From: Flavobacteriales bacterium
Lineage (GTDB): Bacteria > Bacteroidota > Bacteroidia > Flavobacteriales > Flavobacteriaceae
Direction of reading: 5' to 3'
Length of the DNA stretch: 44,932 bases
Assembly (NCBI GenBank): GCA_011525195.1
Contig: WTIP01000087.1
Span: 1 to 44,932 of the forward strand
A program made the translations under genes and the position numbers. The notes beneath the pieces were generated by a model, which saw only the letters and a program-made list of their open reading frames with translations, made no database searches and was not told the origin of the DNA. Positions 16,358 through 25,145 of this stretch are shown here, in pieces. The stretch's first letter is position 1; the number at the start of each line of letters is the position of its first letter.

Positions 16358-18184
16358 TTAATCCATTTGCTGCATATACACCCAGCTTTTGTAGTCCTTA
16401 TTATTTTTTATGAGAAGCTGATGGGTTCCTGAGTCACTAATTTGACCTTCTTTCACTACCAAAATAAGGTCAGCATGTTGGACAGTAGACAGGCGGTGAG
16501 CGATTACTAAAGAAGTTCTATTTTTCATTAATTCCTCTAGGGCCTGTTGTATTTGCTGTTCAGATTGAGTATCTAAAGCAGCTGTAGCCTCGTCTAAGAT
16601 GAGTAATTCGGGGTTTTTCACTAAGGCACGAGCAATCGTTAATCGTTGCTTTTGTCCTCCTGATAGTTTATTTCCTCCCTCTCCAATGATTGTTTCATAG
16701 CCCTCCGGCAATTGGTGAATAAAATCGGTAGCATTTGCGGCATGTACTGCAGCCTCTATTTGCTTTCTATCTGCCTTTGGATTTCCCAATATCAAATTGG
16801 CGTAGACGGTATCATTAAAAAGGATAGATTCTTGAGAGACAAGACTGATTTTCTCATAAAGGCTTTTCTTTTTGATATTATGGAGGGGTATTCCATCAAT
16901 TGTAATAAGGCCCCGATCAGGTTCATAAAAGCGATTGAGAAGGTGCGTAATACTTGTTTTACCGCTTCCTGAGGGACCCACCAGAGCAACAAGCTGTCCT
17001 TTTTTTATCTCAAAAGACAATTGTTTTAATACTTGTTTTTTACCATAGCTGAAACTGACTTGATCAAAAATGATGCTTTTTGAAAAAGACTGCAAAGGTT
17101 GTGCGGAAGGGCTGTCTTCTAAGTAATCAGGCGCATTTAGTATTGTTAAAATGCGCTCCGCCGCAGCATTGCCTTTTTGAATACTATAACTCGCTTTGCT
17201 GATTGATTTAGCAGGGGTGAGTATATTATAAGCCAGCCCCATATAAACAATAAAAGAGGTTCCAGAAATACTTTTTTCTATTAGCACCATAGAACCTCCG
17301 AACCAAAGCAAAACACCTATAGCTGTAATCCCTAAAAACTCACTTGTAGGACCCGCTAGGCTTGCTCGGTGGAGTAACTGGTTGGAAAAGGTATAAAATC
17401 GTGTGGTAGCCGCTTTAAATTTTGATTTAAAATAATCTCCAGCAGTAAAGATTTTAATTATTTTTTGGCCGTTGACTGTTTCATCTAAAAGCGATAAAAA
17501 ATCACCCTGCTCTTTTTGAATTTTTGCTGATTGATTTTTAAGTTTTTTTCCAATAAATGAGATAATAAGCCCTGAAATAGGGATAAATAAAAGAGCAAAT
17601 AAAGTCAGTTTTACACTAAAAAATAACATGGCTAGCATAGAAAACAGTATAGTAAGAGGTTCTCTTACGAGTAATTCTAACAGAGATAAAAAAGAAACCT
17701 GAAGCTCACTAACATCACTTGTAATTGTAGCCATTAAATCTCCTTTTTTTTGTTTTGAAAAATAGGAAATGGGAAGATTAATAATTTTATGATAAATAGA
17801 AGTGCGCAGGTCCCTTACAATTCCATTTCGCAAATAGGTAATAAAAAACAAAGCAAAATAATTCGAGATATTTTTTAAGAGAAATAAGCTTAATACAAGA
17901 CCGATTACAAGTAGTAATGTATTTTCTGGATTTTCATCTATCCGAGAAGCGATAAGGTAATTAAAATGGCCTTTAATATATTCGGGAAAATTAAAAACCC
18001 CCTCATAAGAAGGAGGTTTATACTGTGCTTGGCTCTTACCAAATAGAACATCCAGCATAGGTATGAGAGCGATAAAAGACAAGGCGCTAAAAAGGGCGTA
18101 CAGGGAGTTAAAAAAAATATTTAGAAAAGCATAAGCTCTATAGGGCCACCCAAATTTCAAAATTTTTTGGAAAGCACTATTCAT
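16358..18184 (-). CDS. ABC transporter, fused permease-ATPase (MsbA-like exporter)
   Basis: The protein has 608 residues. Six membrane helices fill the first ~330 residues, with coupling-helix sequences typical of type IV exporters (FSKQKKGDLMATITSDV). The ATPase follows with Walker A GPSGSGKTS, signature LSGGQKQR, Walker B LILDEATAALD and the switch His in IAHRLSTV. As a homodimer it would flip lipids or glycolipids. Its start overlaps the phosphohexomutase stop by ATGA, and a membrane glycosyltransferase lies further upstream, so export of a glycan-lipid is plausible. Whether it is the lipid A flippase itself cannot be decided. Confidence 0.9.
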   Translation of the reverse strand: MNSAFQKILKFGWPYRAYAFLNIFFNSLYALFSALSFIALIPMLDVLFGKSQAQYKPPSYEGVFNFPEYIKGHFNYLIASRIDENPENTLLLVIGLVLSLFLLKNISNYFALFFITYLRNGIVRDLRTSIYHKIINLPISYFSKQKKGDLMATITSDVSELQVSFLSLLELLVREPLTILFSMLAMLFFSVKLTLFALLFIPISGLIISFIGKKLKNQSAKIQKEQGDFLSLLDETVNGQKIIKIFTAGDYFKSKFKAATTRFYTFSNQLLHRASLAGPTSEFLGITAIGVLLWFGGSMVLIEKSISGTSFIVYMGLAYNILTPAKSISKASYSIQKGNAAAERILTILNAPDYLEDSPSAQPLQSFSKSIIFDQVSFSYGKKQVLKQLSFEIKKGQLVALVGPSGSGKTSITHLLNRFYEPDRGLITIDGIPLHNIKKKSLYEKISLVSQESILFNDTVYANLILGNPKADRKQIEAAVHAANATDFIHQLPEGYETIIGEGGNKLSGGQKQRLTIARALVKNPELLILDEATAALDTQSEQQIQQALEELMKNRTSLVIAHRLSTVQHADLILVVKEGQISDSGTHQLLIKNNKDYKSWVYMQQMD

Positions 18185-19887
18185 GAAGGTAAAATTGAAG
18201 AAATCAATTGCTCCAATTTATTTTCGAGTTGAAGCTCTTGTTCCTGCCATTCAAGCTCAGGGTTAAAGTCTTGATTCACGCTAAAGTAATATTTAATTTT
18301 TGGTTCTGTCCCGCTGGGTCTTAGGGCAATTTTTGAACCGTCCTCAAGTTTAAAAATTAAGACATTAGAAGCAGGAAAATTTAATTTTTCTTCAACTTGT
18401 TTTTTAAAATCGTAAGCAGTTAAATGATGGTAATCTTCTAAACGACAAACGGCATGCCCTCCAATTTCTTTAGGGGGATTTTCTCGAAAATCCTCCATCT
18501 GCTGAGCGATAAAAGCCACTCCCTCCTTTCCTTTTTTGGTAAGGGAGACCAATCGTTCTTTATAAGCGCCATATTTTTTGTAACACTCAATTAAAAGCCC
18601 ATAAAAACTAGTTCCTTTTGTTTTTGCTTCATTGGCTATCTCACAAGCCAAGAGACTGGCTGAAATCGCATCTTTATCTCGTACAGAGTCTCCCACTAGA
18701 TAACCGTAACTTTCTTCACCACCGCCCACAAATTCCAAATCAGAAAAATCTTCAATGAGTTTTGCAATCCATTTAAACCCTGTAAGCGTGGCTTTATACT
18801 GAATATGATACTCTTTTGCAATTTGCTCGATAAGCGGAGAGGAAACAATTGTTGAGGCAATAAAACAATTAGGGTGTAAGCGCCCTTGTTTCTTTTTTTG
18901 ATTTAGTAAAAAGTCTGTAAGTACGGCCATAATCTGATTGCCATTTAAATACACCCAATTGTGATGCGTGTCTCTTACGACCAATCCAAACCGATCTGCA
19001 TCAGGATCTGTTCCTATAACTAGATCAGCATTTTTCTCTGTTCCCAATGCAACTGCTAGTTGTAAAGCGTCTTTTTCTTCGGGGTTAGGAGAAGCCACTG
19101 TTGGAAAATTCCCATTAGGGTGCATTTGCTCCTTCACCAAACTGACATTATCATAGCCTGCTTGGGCTAAAACGTCAGGCAAGATGGTAATGGAGGTACC
19201 GTGAATAGGGGTAAAAATAATTTTTAGGGCTTTCTTTTTTTCTTTACTAAAAAGTGCGGTATTTAATACCTCATTTCGATAGGCGCTATCCAGCTCGGCA
19301 TCGATAAGTGTTAAAAACTTAGGATTTCCCTTAAATTGTATAGACCCGAATGCTGTTTCTTGAATTTTTTCGCTTAGATACTGATCATGGGGGGGTACCA
19401 GTTGGCCACCATCTTTCCAATAAACTTTAAATCCATTGTATTCAGGCGGATTATGCGAGGCTGTCAATACAATTCCACAATGGGCTTTCAAATAACGTAC
19501 TGCAAAGGAAAGCTCGGGAGTAGGGCGCAAAGCGCTAAAAAGAGCACAATGAATCACATTTGCAGTAAATACACCAGCGCAAACTTCTGCTAATTCTTGA
19601 CTTTGATTTCTACAATCATAGGCAATTACGAGACTTAATTTTTCATTGGGATATACAATTTTCAAATAGTCAGCCAGTCCTTGAGCGCTTTTCCCCAGGG
19701 TATATTTATTAATGCGATTGGTACCCACGCCCATAATTCCTCGCATGCCTCCCGTACCAAAAGCTAGGTCTTTGTAAAAAGCATCCTCTGCATGTGCTGG
19801 TGAAGCCCTTAGTAATTTAACTTTTTCCTGCGTCTTTTTATCAAAAGGGGGCTGCATCCATTCTGCGATACGTTGCTGTAGATCCAT
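18181..19887 (-). CDS. Phosphohexomutase (phosphoglucomutase/phosphomannomutase family)
   Basis: The protein has 568 residues. All four active-site loops are in order: the phosphoserine in LTASHNPPEYNGFKVYW, the metal loop IGTDPDADRFG, the sugar-specificity loop GGGEESYGYLVGD and the phosphate loop LRPSGTEPKIKYY. Length and the GEESYGY loop fit the long PGM2/PgcA-like branch acting on glucose- or mannose-phosphate. It interconverts hexose-1-phosphate and hexose-6-phosphate, supplying nucleotide-sugar synthesis. It follows the glycosyltransferase gene by 3 bases and is coupled to the exporter. Confidence 0.92.
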   Translation of the reverse strand: MDLQQRIAEWMQPPFDKKTQEKVKLLRASPAHAEDAFYKDLAFGTGGMRGIMGVGTNRINKYTLGKSAQGLADYLKIVYPNEKLSLVIAYDCRNQSQELAEVCAGVFTANVIHCALFSALRPTPELSFAVRYLKAHCGIVLTASHNPPEYNGFKVYWKDGGQLVPPHDQYLSEKIQETAFGSIQFKGNPKFLTLIDAELDSAYRNEVLNTALFSKEKKKALKIIFTPIHGTSITILPDVLAQAGYDNVSLVKEQMHPNGNFPTVASPNPEEKDALQLAVALGTEKNADLVIGTDPDADRFGLVVRDTHHNWVYLNGNQIMAVLTDFLLNQKKKQGRLHPNCFIASTIVSSPLIEQIAKEYHIQYKATLTGFKWIAKLIEDFSDLEFVGGGEESYGYLVGDSVRDKDAISASLLACEIANEAKTKGTSFYGLLIECYKKYGAYKERLVSLTKKGKEGVAFIAQQMEDFRENPPKEIGGHAVCRLEDYHHLTAYDFKKQVEEKLNFPASNVLIFKLEDGSKIALRPSGTEPKIKYYFSVNQDFNPELEWQEQELQLENKLEQLISSILPS

Positions 19888-19890
19888 CGA

Positions 19891-20847
19891 TTAAATTTGT
19901 TCCTTAATATGGTAACGCGCGGAGGGCTTATTATTTCTAAGGACTAATTCTCCGAGAAATCCAGCAATAAAAAATTGGCCCCCTAATAACATTAGAGTTA
20001 AGGCGATATAAAATTCAGGGCGCTCAGTAATTAATCGAGACTGGGTGTCAAAATATAATTTGTCAATTCCTAAAAAAAGGGTAAATCCTAAACCGAATAA
20101 AAGCATGACTGTTCCCCATAGTCCGAAAAAGTGCATCGGTCTTTTGCCAAAGCGATTGACAAACCATAAAGTAATCAAGTCTAAAAATCCCTTAAAAAAG
20201 CGATCTGCTCCAAATTTAGTATGACCAAATTGTCTGGCTTGATGCTGTACTATTTGTTCACCAATTTTATTAAATCCGGCTTGTGAGGCCAGTACGGGGA
20301 TATAGCGATGCATTTCACCGTGAACATCTATGCTTTTAATTACCTCTTTACGGTAGACTTTAATTCCACAGTTAAAATCATGTAAGGAGATGCCTGATAG
20401 ACGCCGCGCTGCCCAATTAAAAAGTTTAGAGGGTAGGTTTTTAAATAAGAAAGAGTCATACCGCTTTTTTTTCCACCCAGAAATTAGATCTAATCCTTCT
20501 TTTTCAAGGTTCGCAATCATTTGGGGAAGTTCTTCAGGAGAGTCTTGTAAGTCAGCGTCTAAAGTTGCGATATATGTCTTTGTAGCCCTTTCAAAGCCTG
20601 CGTGCAGCGCCTGTGATTTTCCATAATTTTTTTGGAAACGCACTCCTTTTACCTCAGGATACTGTGAGGAGAGCGCCTGAATGGTTTTCCAAGAGTCATC
20701 TGTACTGCCGTCATCTATAAAAAGAATCTCTAAAGAGGTCGCTTTATTTTTTAGGGATTTCACAATCCACTGATGAAGCGGAATCAATGATTCATTTTCA
20801 TTGAGAAGAGGTATTATAACGGAAAGCTCAAAGGGTTTGTACATCAA
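19891..20847 (-). CDS. Membrane-anchored family 2 glycosyltransferase
   Basis: The protein has 318 residues. The GT-A fold is shown by LSVIIPLLNENESL, FIDDGSTDDSW and the metal-binding TLDADLQDSPEE; the acceptor side shows DFNCGIKVYR. Two membrane helices close the protein (FFGLWGTVMLLFGLGFTLFLG and FYIALTLMLLGGQFFIAGFLGELVL). This is the DPM1/GtrB/ArnC-like layout that transfers a sugar from a nucleotide donor to undecaprenyl- or polyprenyl-phosphate. A second ATG one codon later (20844) is an equally good start. It is co-directional with DUF4199 upstream and the mutase downstream. Confidence 0.9.
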   Translation of the reverse strand: MMYKPFELSVIIPLLNENESLIPLHQWIVKSLKNKATSLEILFIDDGSTDDSWKTIQALSSQYPEVKGVRFQKNYGKSQALHAGFERATKTYIATLDADLQDSPEELPQMIANLEKEGLDLISGWKKKRYDSFLFKNLPSKLFNWAARRLSGISLHDFNCGIKVYRKEVIKSIDVHGEMHRYIPVLASQAGFNKIGEQIVQHQARQFGHTKFGADRFFKGFLDLITLWFVNRFGKRPMHFFGLWGTVMLLFGLGFTLFLGIDKLYFDTQSRLITERPEFYIALTLMLLGGQFFIAGFLGELVLRNNKPSARYHIKEQI

Positions 20848-20868
20848 GACAAAATTACAAAATTTGTC

Positions 20869-21390
20869 TTATTCAGGTCTTGACTTCTTTACGATTAACC
20901 CTCCGATTAGAGAGATGATAAATCCGATAAATAGCGAACCAATAATTTGAAAGGCAGAACGAATTAAGGGCCCAGAAAATTTTTCTTGCATCGCTCTAAT
21001 ATTTTCTAGCTGATCTTGGGTTATTTCTGGATTTTCTATCCTCATTTTGTCCATTTGAAAATCGAGTGCTTTTTGCATTAAATCAGGATCTAAAAATTCA
21101 GAAAGAATAAAAGAATAGACTACACCAATTAATGCCGCAAGAGCAGAGATGCCTAAGCCAACTTTTAATGCCTCAGAAAGGCTCATAAAGCCCTCATTTT
21201 GCTTTTTGTATTGAATAAAGGCATAGAGTATTACGCCAATCATTATCACTATACCTACAATGCCAGAGGCTTGGGCTTGCTGGTAATGCATATCTAAAAA
21301 GAACAGCATCAAATTAAAGGTGATAGAGATCCCTGAAAGAAGAAGCGCATAGTTAATTACAATAGATTTGAAAGGAGATTGATTGTTCAT
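20869..21390 (-). CDS. DUF4199 family membrane protein
   Basis: The protein has 173 residues and four membrane helices: YALLLSGISITFNLMLFF, GIVGIVIMIGVILYAFIQY, a segment around VGLGISALAALIGVVYSFIL, and the last one near IIGSLFIGFIISLIGGLIV. The GFMSLSEALKVG loop between helices 2 and 3 is characteristic of DUF4199. A soluble Met/Glu-rich loop (MDKMRIENPEITQDQL) precedes the last helix. No biochemical function is known for this family. Its position just before a glycosyltransferase suggests an envelope link. A weak box (TATCTTTA, 21414-21421) lies 23 bases upstream of the start. Confidence 0.82.
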   Translation of the reverse strand: MNNQSPFKSIVINYALLLSGISITFNLMLFFLDMHYQQAQASGIVGIVIMIGVILYAFIQYKKQNEGFMSLSEALKVGLGISALAALIGVVYSFILSEFLDPDLMQKALDFQMDKMRIENPEITQDQLENIRAMQEKFSGPLIRSAFQIIGSLFIGFIISLIGGLIVKKSRPE

Positions 21391-21436
21391 GAGGTTGTGT
21401 TTAAATTCGTATTTAAAGATAAAAAAAGAAAAAGAG

Positions 21437-21468
21437 ATTGTGCTATTTAGAAAATAAATTTAAATTTG
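21437..21468 (+). promoter_or_regulatory. Promoter of the L31 gene
   Basis: ATTG (21437-21440) is followed after 20 bases by TAAATTTG (21461-21468), close to the TTTG-N19-TAnnTTTG consensus. The box ends 18 bases before the rpmE2 start codon. Confidence 0.55.
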
Positions 21469-21486
21469 CACTCGATTTTTAGTATT

Positions 21487-21741
21487 ATGAAAGCAAATAT
21501 TCATCCTGATAATTACCGCTTAGTAGCTTTTAAAGACATGTCTAATGATGATGTTTTTATTACCAAATCAACTGCTAATGCCAAAGAAACAATAGAAGTT
21601 GAGGGTGTTGAGTACCCACTAATCAAGCTTGAAATCTCAAGAACTTCTCATCCTTTTTATACAGGTAAAACAAAACTTGTTGATACAGCGGGTAGAATTG
21701 ATAAATTCAAAAACAAGTACGCGAAATTCAAAAAGGATTAA
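21487..21741 (+). CDS. rpmE2: 50S ribosomal protein L31, type B
   Basis: The start at 21487 ([13 protein letters not shown]) gives 84 residues; the track start at 21466 lies inside the promoter box. The protein matches type-B L31: [52 protein letters not shown]. It lacks the CxxC zinc pairs of the zinc-binding A form, which fits the type-B paralogue. It is a single-gene transcript with its own promoter and a strong terminator. Confidence 0.96.
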   Translation: MKANIHPDNYRLVAFKDMSNDDVFITKSTANAKETIEVEGVEYPLIKLEISRTSHPFYTGKTKLVDTAGRIDKFKNKYAKFKKD

Positions 21742-21760
21742 TTTCTTTTCCAAAAAATTC

Positions 21761-21787
21761 AAAAACCGCCTTAAAGCGGTTTTTTTT
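21761..21787. terminator. Bidirectional terminator between L31 and the peptide-binding lipoprotein gene
   Basis: AAAAACCGC (21761-21769) pairs with GCGGTTTTT (21776-21784) around a CTTAAA loop. The plus strand continues in Ts and the minus strand also reads out into Ts, so it can stop both convergent genes. It touches the stop codon of the minus-strand gene. Confidence 0.85.
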
Positions 21788-23390
21788 ATTCCTTAAATAC
21801 GGTTTTTAGGACTAATAAATTGATGGGATTAATTTCCATTCCTTTGATGTTTTTTTGTACAAATCGGATCACTTCATCATAATAAAGCGGGATAAGGGGA
21901 TGATCTTTCATTGCCAGAGCGTCCATCTTACCATAGAGTTTGGTTCTGGCTTTTTCATCACCTACAGAGAGCGATTGCGCATACAAAGAGTCAAAAGCAG
22001 CATTTTGATAATGCGTATAGTTGGGGCCATTGGGGGAGAAATTTTTACCGTAAAACAAGGAGAGGTAATTTTCTGCATCAGGATAGTCCGCGATCCAGCT
22101 TGCCCTGAAAAGTTCCAATTTACCAGCAGATTTTGCTTGTCTTAATGTCGCAGTAGGTAAAACCTCTATTTGTAGTTCAATTCCTATTTTCTGCATTTCC
22201 CTTTGGAGGTATTCACACAGATCGATATAGTTAGAATCAGTGGTAAGGGTTAGCTGAGGGGGAGATTGATTCTCATCTGTATAGGCTTTTACTAGTTTTT
22301 TTGCTTTCTGTGGGTCGTAACTAAATTCGTTTTCACTGGTACCCCCGAGCCCTTTGGGGATAAAACCTTTTTTTGCAGGATAGCCAATATTATTTCTTAA
22401 AAAAGCAATCATTAATTTACGATCAAATCCAATATTCATGGCCTCCCTTATTTTGGGTGATTGTATTGCCGGATTTGAATGGTCTAAATAAAATCCAATA
22501 TATTCTGTATTGAGATAAGGTCCATTCAGAAGCTGTATACGGTTTTTATATTTGGGTTGGAGGGCGCCTCTAGGAGTGAGTAATTCGTCTTTATAGGAAC
22601 TGTCTAAAGAATTGATAAAATCTAATTTTCCCTGCAAAAAAAGCATAAATTCACTTTGAATATCAGGGATAAATTCGATTGCCACCGCTTCTAAATAAGG
22701 GAGCTTATTTCCTGCTGAATCTTTTTCAAAATAGCGGTTATTTTTTCGCAATACAAGTTTAACATCTTCTTCCCAACGTTTAAAATAAAAAGGGCCTGTA
22801 CCTATCGGGTTGGAACGAAAGCGGCTGCCATAATATTCAACTACCTCTTGAGGGACAACGGCGCAATAACGCATGGAGAGCAGTCCTAAAAAACCGGGGA
22901 AGGGGTTTTTAAGTTCAATTTCCAAAGTATAATCATCGATTGCACGATAGGATTTGACTTGTTGCATAACCCAACTTCCTGGAGAAGCTACTTTAGGGTC
23001 TGTAAGCCGGTTAAAACTATAGACGAAATCCGAAGCTTTTACCTTGCGCGTCTCCGCTGGACCGAAAAGGGGAGAGGAGTGAAAATAAATATCGTCTCTA
23101 AGCTTAAAGCGATAGGTAATTCCGTCGCTGCTGATCTCCCAATGAGCAGCAATTTCAGGCTGAATGTGTAGTTCTTTATCCAGTTGGACAAGCCCATTAA
23201 AAAGCTGATTGATGGGCCAGATATTTTGAGGATTTCGGGCAAAGGCAGGATCCAGAGAGGTAACATTCCTGTATTCGTTGTATCGAAAAACTGTATGCGG
23301 ATCTATTTCATTTCTTTCTTTACATCCCTGCAAGAGAAAAGCCAATAAAAAGAAACATAAAAGAGGAAACAAACCCGTGCGTGTCATCAA
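21786..23390 (-). CDS. ABC transporter substrate-binding lipoprotein (SBP_bac_5, OppA-like)
   Basis: The protein has 534 residues. The lipobox LLQGCKE sits at the end of a hydrophobic signal, so it is a lipoprotein. The family-5 fold is shown by FNGLVQLDKELHIQPEIAAHWEISSDGITYRFKLRDDIYFH, the DFVYSFNRLTDP segment, NPIGTGPFYFKRWEEDVKLVLRKN, and NIGFDRKLMI. Such proteins bind oligopeptides or nickel-like ligands for an ABC importer. No permease or ATPase genes are near, so it is an orphan in this window. It is divergent from mtaB, with 47 bases between the start codons when mtaB starts at 23438. Confidence 0.9.
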   Translation of the reverse strand: MMTRTGLFPLLCFFLLAFLLQGCKERNEIDPHTVFRYNEYRNVTSLDPAFARNPQNIWPINQLFNGLVQLDKELHIQPEIAAHWEISSDGITYRFKLRDDIYFHSSPLFGPAETRKVKASDFVYSFNRLTDPKVASPGSWVMQQVKSYRAIDDYTLEIELKNPFPGFLGLLSMRYCAVVPQEVVEYYGSRFRSNPIGTGPFYFKRWEEDVKLVLRKNNRYFEKDSAGNKLPYLEAVAIEFIPDIQSEFMLFLQGKLDFINSLDSSYKDELLTPRGALQPKYKNRIQLLNGPYLNTEYIGFYLDHSNPAIQSPKIREAMNIGFDRKLMIAFLRNNIGYPAKKGFIPKGLGGTSENEFSYDPQKAKKLVKAYTDENQSPPQLTLTTDSNYIDLCEYLQREMQKIGIELQIEVLPTATLRQAKSAGKLELFRASWIADYPDAENYLSLFYGKNFSPNGPNYTHYQNAAFDSLYAQSLSVGDEKARTKLYGKMDALAMKDHPLIPLYYDEVIRFVQKNIKGMEINPINLLVLKTVFKE

Positions 23391-23437
23391 TATTATTGTT
23401 GATATATTTGCGTAAAATTACACCTTTAAGATCAGCT

Positions 23438-24796
23438 ATGGAAAATCTTGTAGTTCCAACTTTAAAAACTGAGCAAGTAGCACCTCGTGTTGCTTTTCAC
23501 ACTTTAGGGTGCAAACTGAATTTTTCTGAAACAGCCACAATCACTCGAAAAGTAGAAAAAGAAGCTTACAAAAGAGTCGCTTTTGAAGAGTTTGCTGAGG
23601 TTTATGTAATCAATACTTGTTCCGTTACTGAGAATGCAGATAAGCGCTTAAAAGGGCTGGTAAAAAAAGTGCTCAAACAAAATCCAAACGGTTTTGTAGT
23701 TGTAATTGGCTGTTATGCACAATTACAGCCAGAAGCTATTGCAGCTTTAGAAGGGGTAGATTTAGTTCTTGGAGCGGCAGAAAAATTTAAACTCAATGCC
23801 TATTTACAAGACCTCACCAAACAACCCCAAGGGATTGTTCATTCTTGTGAAATCGAAACCGTAGATTTTTATGAGAGTAGTTATTCTGTAAATGATCGTA
23901 CGCGTGCTTTTTTAAAAGTTCAAGATGGTTGTGACTATAAATGTACGTATTGCACCATCCCTAGAGCAAGAGGAGTATCCCGCAGTGACCGGCTTGAAAA
24001 TATCATTAATAACGCCAATAAAATTGCGAAAGAGGGTTTAAATGAAATTGTTCTCACTGGCGTAAATATTGGAGATTACGGTAAAGGTGAATATGGTAAT
24101 AAAAAACATGCACATACTTTTCTAGAGTTAATTCAAGCTTTGGATGAAGGCACCCCGATCAATCGTATTCGAATTTCTTCAATTGAGCCCAATTTACTCA
24201 GTGAGGAAATAATATCATTTGTAGCAAAAAGCCAACGCTTTGTTCCGCATTTTCATATCCCACTCCAAAGTGGAAGTGATAAGATTTTGAAAAGTATGAA
24301 GCGACGTTATTTAAGTCCTTTATATAAACAACGTATTGAGTGGATAAAAAAAACCATGCCGGATGCCTGTATAGGGGCCGATGTTATTGTGGGTTATCCA
24401 GGGGAAACAGAGGCAGATTTTTTAGAAACCTATCGATTTATTTCAAAATTACCCCTTTCTTACCTTCATGTATTCACCTATTCAGAGCGTCCTAATACGC
24501 TGGCAGAACAAATGGAAGACCCAGTTCCACATCAAGTAAGAAATCAACGCAGTAAAATGCTAAGGGCTTTATCTGTAAAAAAAAGAAGGGCTTTTTATGA
24601 ATCACAACTGGGACAAACCGTAGAGGTTCTTTTTGAAGATGATAATAAAAAGGGATACAGTACAGGTTTTTCTCAAAACTATGTAAAAGTGAGGACTCCT
24701 TGGAATCCTAAGTTACGCAATACAATCCAAAAAGTTCAATTGGATCAAATCGACGAAGCGGGCTTTGTTCGCTTCCGCTCTGAGACTATAGTTTGA
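23438..24796 (+). CDS. mtaB: tRNA t6A37 methylthiotransferase
   Basis: The start at 23438 gives 452 residues; the track start at 23381 would run into the divergent gene. This radical-SAM enzyme adds the 2-methylthio group to t6A37 of tRNA. The N-terminal cluster cysteines are C25 (HTLGCKLN), C61 (NTCSVTENADKR) and C92 (IGCYAQ). The radical-SAM cluster CDYKCTYC lies at 165-172. A C-terminal TRAM-like domain follows (GQTVEVLFEDDNKKGYSTGFS). CKLN and SVTENADKR identify the MtaB branch rather than MiaB. A TATATTTG box lies at 23403-23410, 27 bases upstream, without a clear -33 partner. Confidence 0.94.
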   Translation: MENLVVPTLKTEQVAPRVAFHTLGCKLNFSETATITRKVEKEAYKRVAFEEFAEVYVINTCSVTENADKRLKGLVKKVLKQNPNGFVVVIGCYAQLQPEAIAALEGVDLVLGAAEKFKLNAYLQDLTKQPQGIVHSCEIETVDFYESSYSVNDRTRAFLKVQDGCDYKCTYCTIPRARGVSRSDRLENIINNANKIAKEGLNEIVLTGVNIGDYGKGEYGNKKHAHTFLELIQALDEGTPINRIRISSIEPNLLSEEIISFVAKSQRFVPHFHIPLQSGSDKILKSMKRRYLSPLYKQRIEWIKKTMPDACIGADVIVGYPGETEADFLETYRFISKLPLSYLHVFTYSERPNTLAEQMEDPVPHQVRNQRSKMLRALSVKKRRAFYESQLGQTVEVLFEDDNKKGYSTGFSQNYVKVRTPWNPKLRNTIQKVQLDQIDEAGFVRFRSETIV

Positions 24797-25079
24797 TCCC
24801 TACTGGGAGCAATTCTTTATACCGTCGATTTCTTCTAACAAAACCTGCAATCTTAGGCGAAGTGGGAACCACACGCATATTTTTCTTGCCAATAAATTCA
24901 AGGACTTTAACGATAAAAGCCTCTTCTAATTTTTTATCTTGAATACTGTCTGGGATTGAAATTTTAGTAAGAAAGATTTTGCGTTCCTGTTCTGAATATT
25001 CGATTCTTGCAAGTTCATTATTGACCTGAACTTCAAATTGTCTCAAAAATTCATTGTTAACTAGATTCAGCTCCTGCAT
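24786..25079 (-). CDS. Small GNAT-like N-acetyltransferase (YjdJ type)
   Basis: The start at 25079 (MQELNLVNNEFLRQFEV) gives 97 residues; the upstream methionine in the track would overlap the promoter zone of both divergent genes. The sequence matches the short ~95-residue acetyltransferase-like family: FEVQVNNELARIEYSEQERKIFLTKISIPDSIQDKKLEEAFIVKVLEFI, then the acetyl-CoA-side strand VVPTSPKIAGFVRRN. These proteins hold only half a GNAT fold. Substrate unknown. The gene is convergent with mtaB and the two overlap by 11 bases. Confidence 0.8.
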   Translation of the reverse strand: MQELNLVNNEFLRQFEVQVNNELARIEYSEQERKIFLTKISIPDSIQDKKLEEAFIVKVLEFIGKKNMRVVPTSPKIAGFVRRNRRYKELLPVGIKL

Positions 25080-25082
25080 GAC

Positions 25083-25111
25083 TTTGATTTTGAAGTAATG
25101 TTTTAGTTTTG
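25083..25111 (+). promoter_or_regulatory. Promoter candidate for the alpha/beta hydrolase
   Basis: TTTG (25083-25086) and TAGTTTTG (25104-25111) are 17 bases apart. On the opposite strand TATTTTTG (25138-25131) is a candidate for the acetyltransferase gene, so the 66-base gap may be a divergent promoter region. Confidence 0.4.
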
Positions 25112-25145
25112 TACTAAGTAATAAAGCAAACAAAAATACAAAAAA

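Noticed and set aside
21855-22145. Plus-strand ORFs opposite the peptide-binding lipoprotein (also 21911-22108, 22959-23171)
   Set aside because: Antisense shadows with no signal, motif or promoter.
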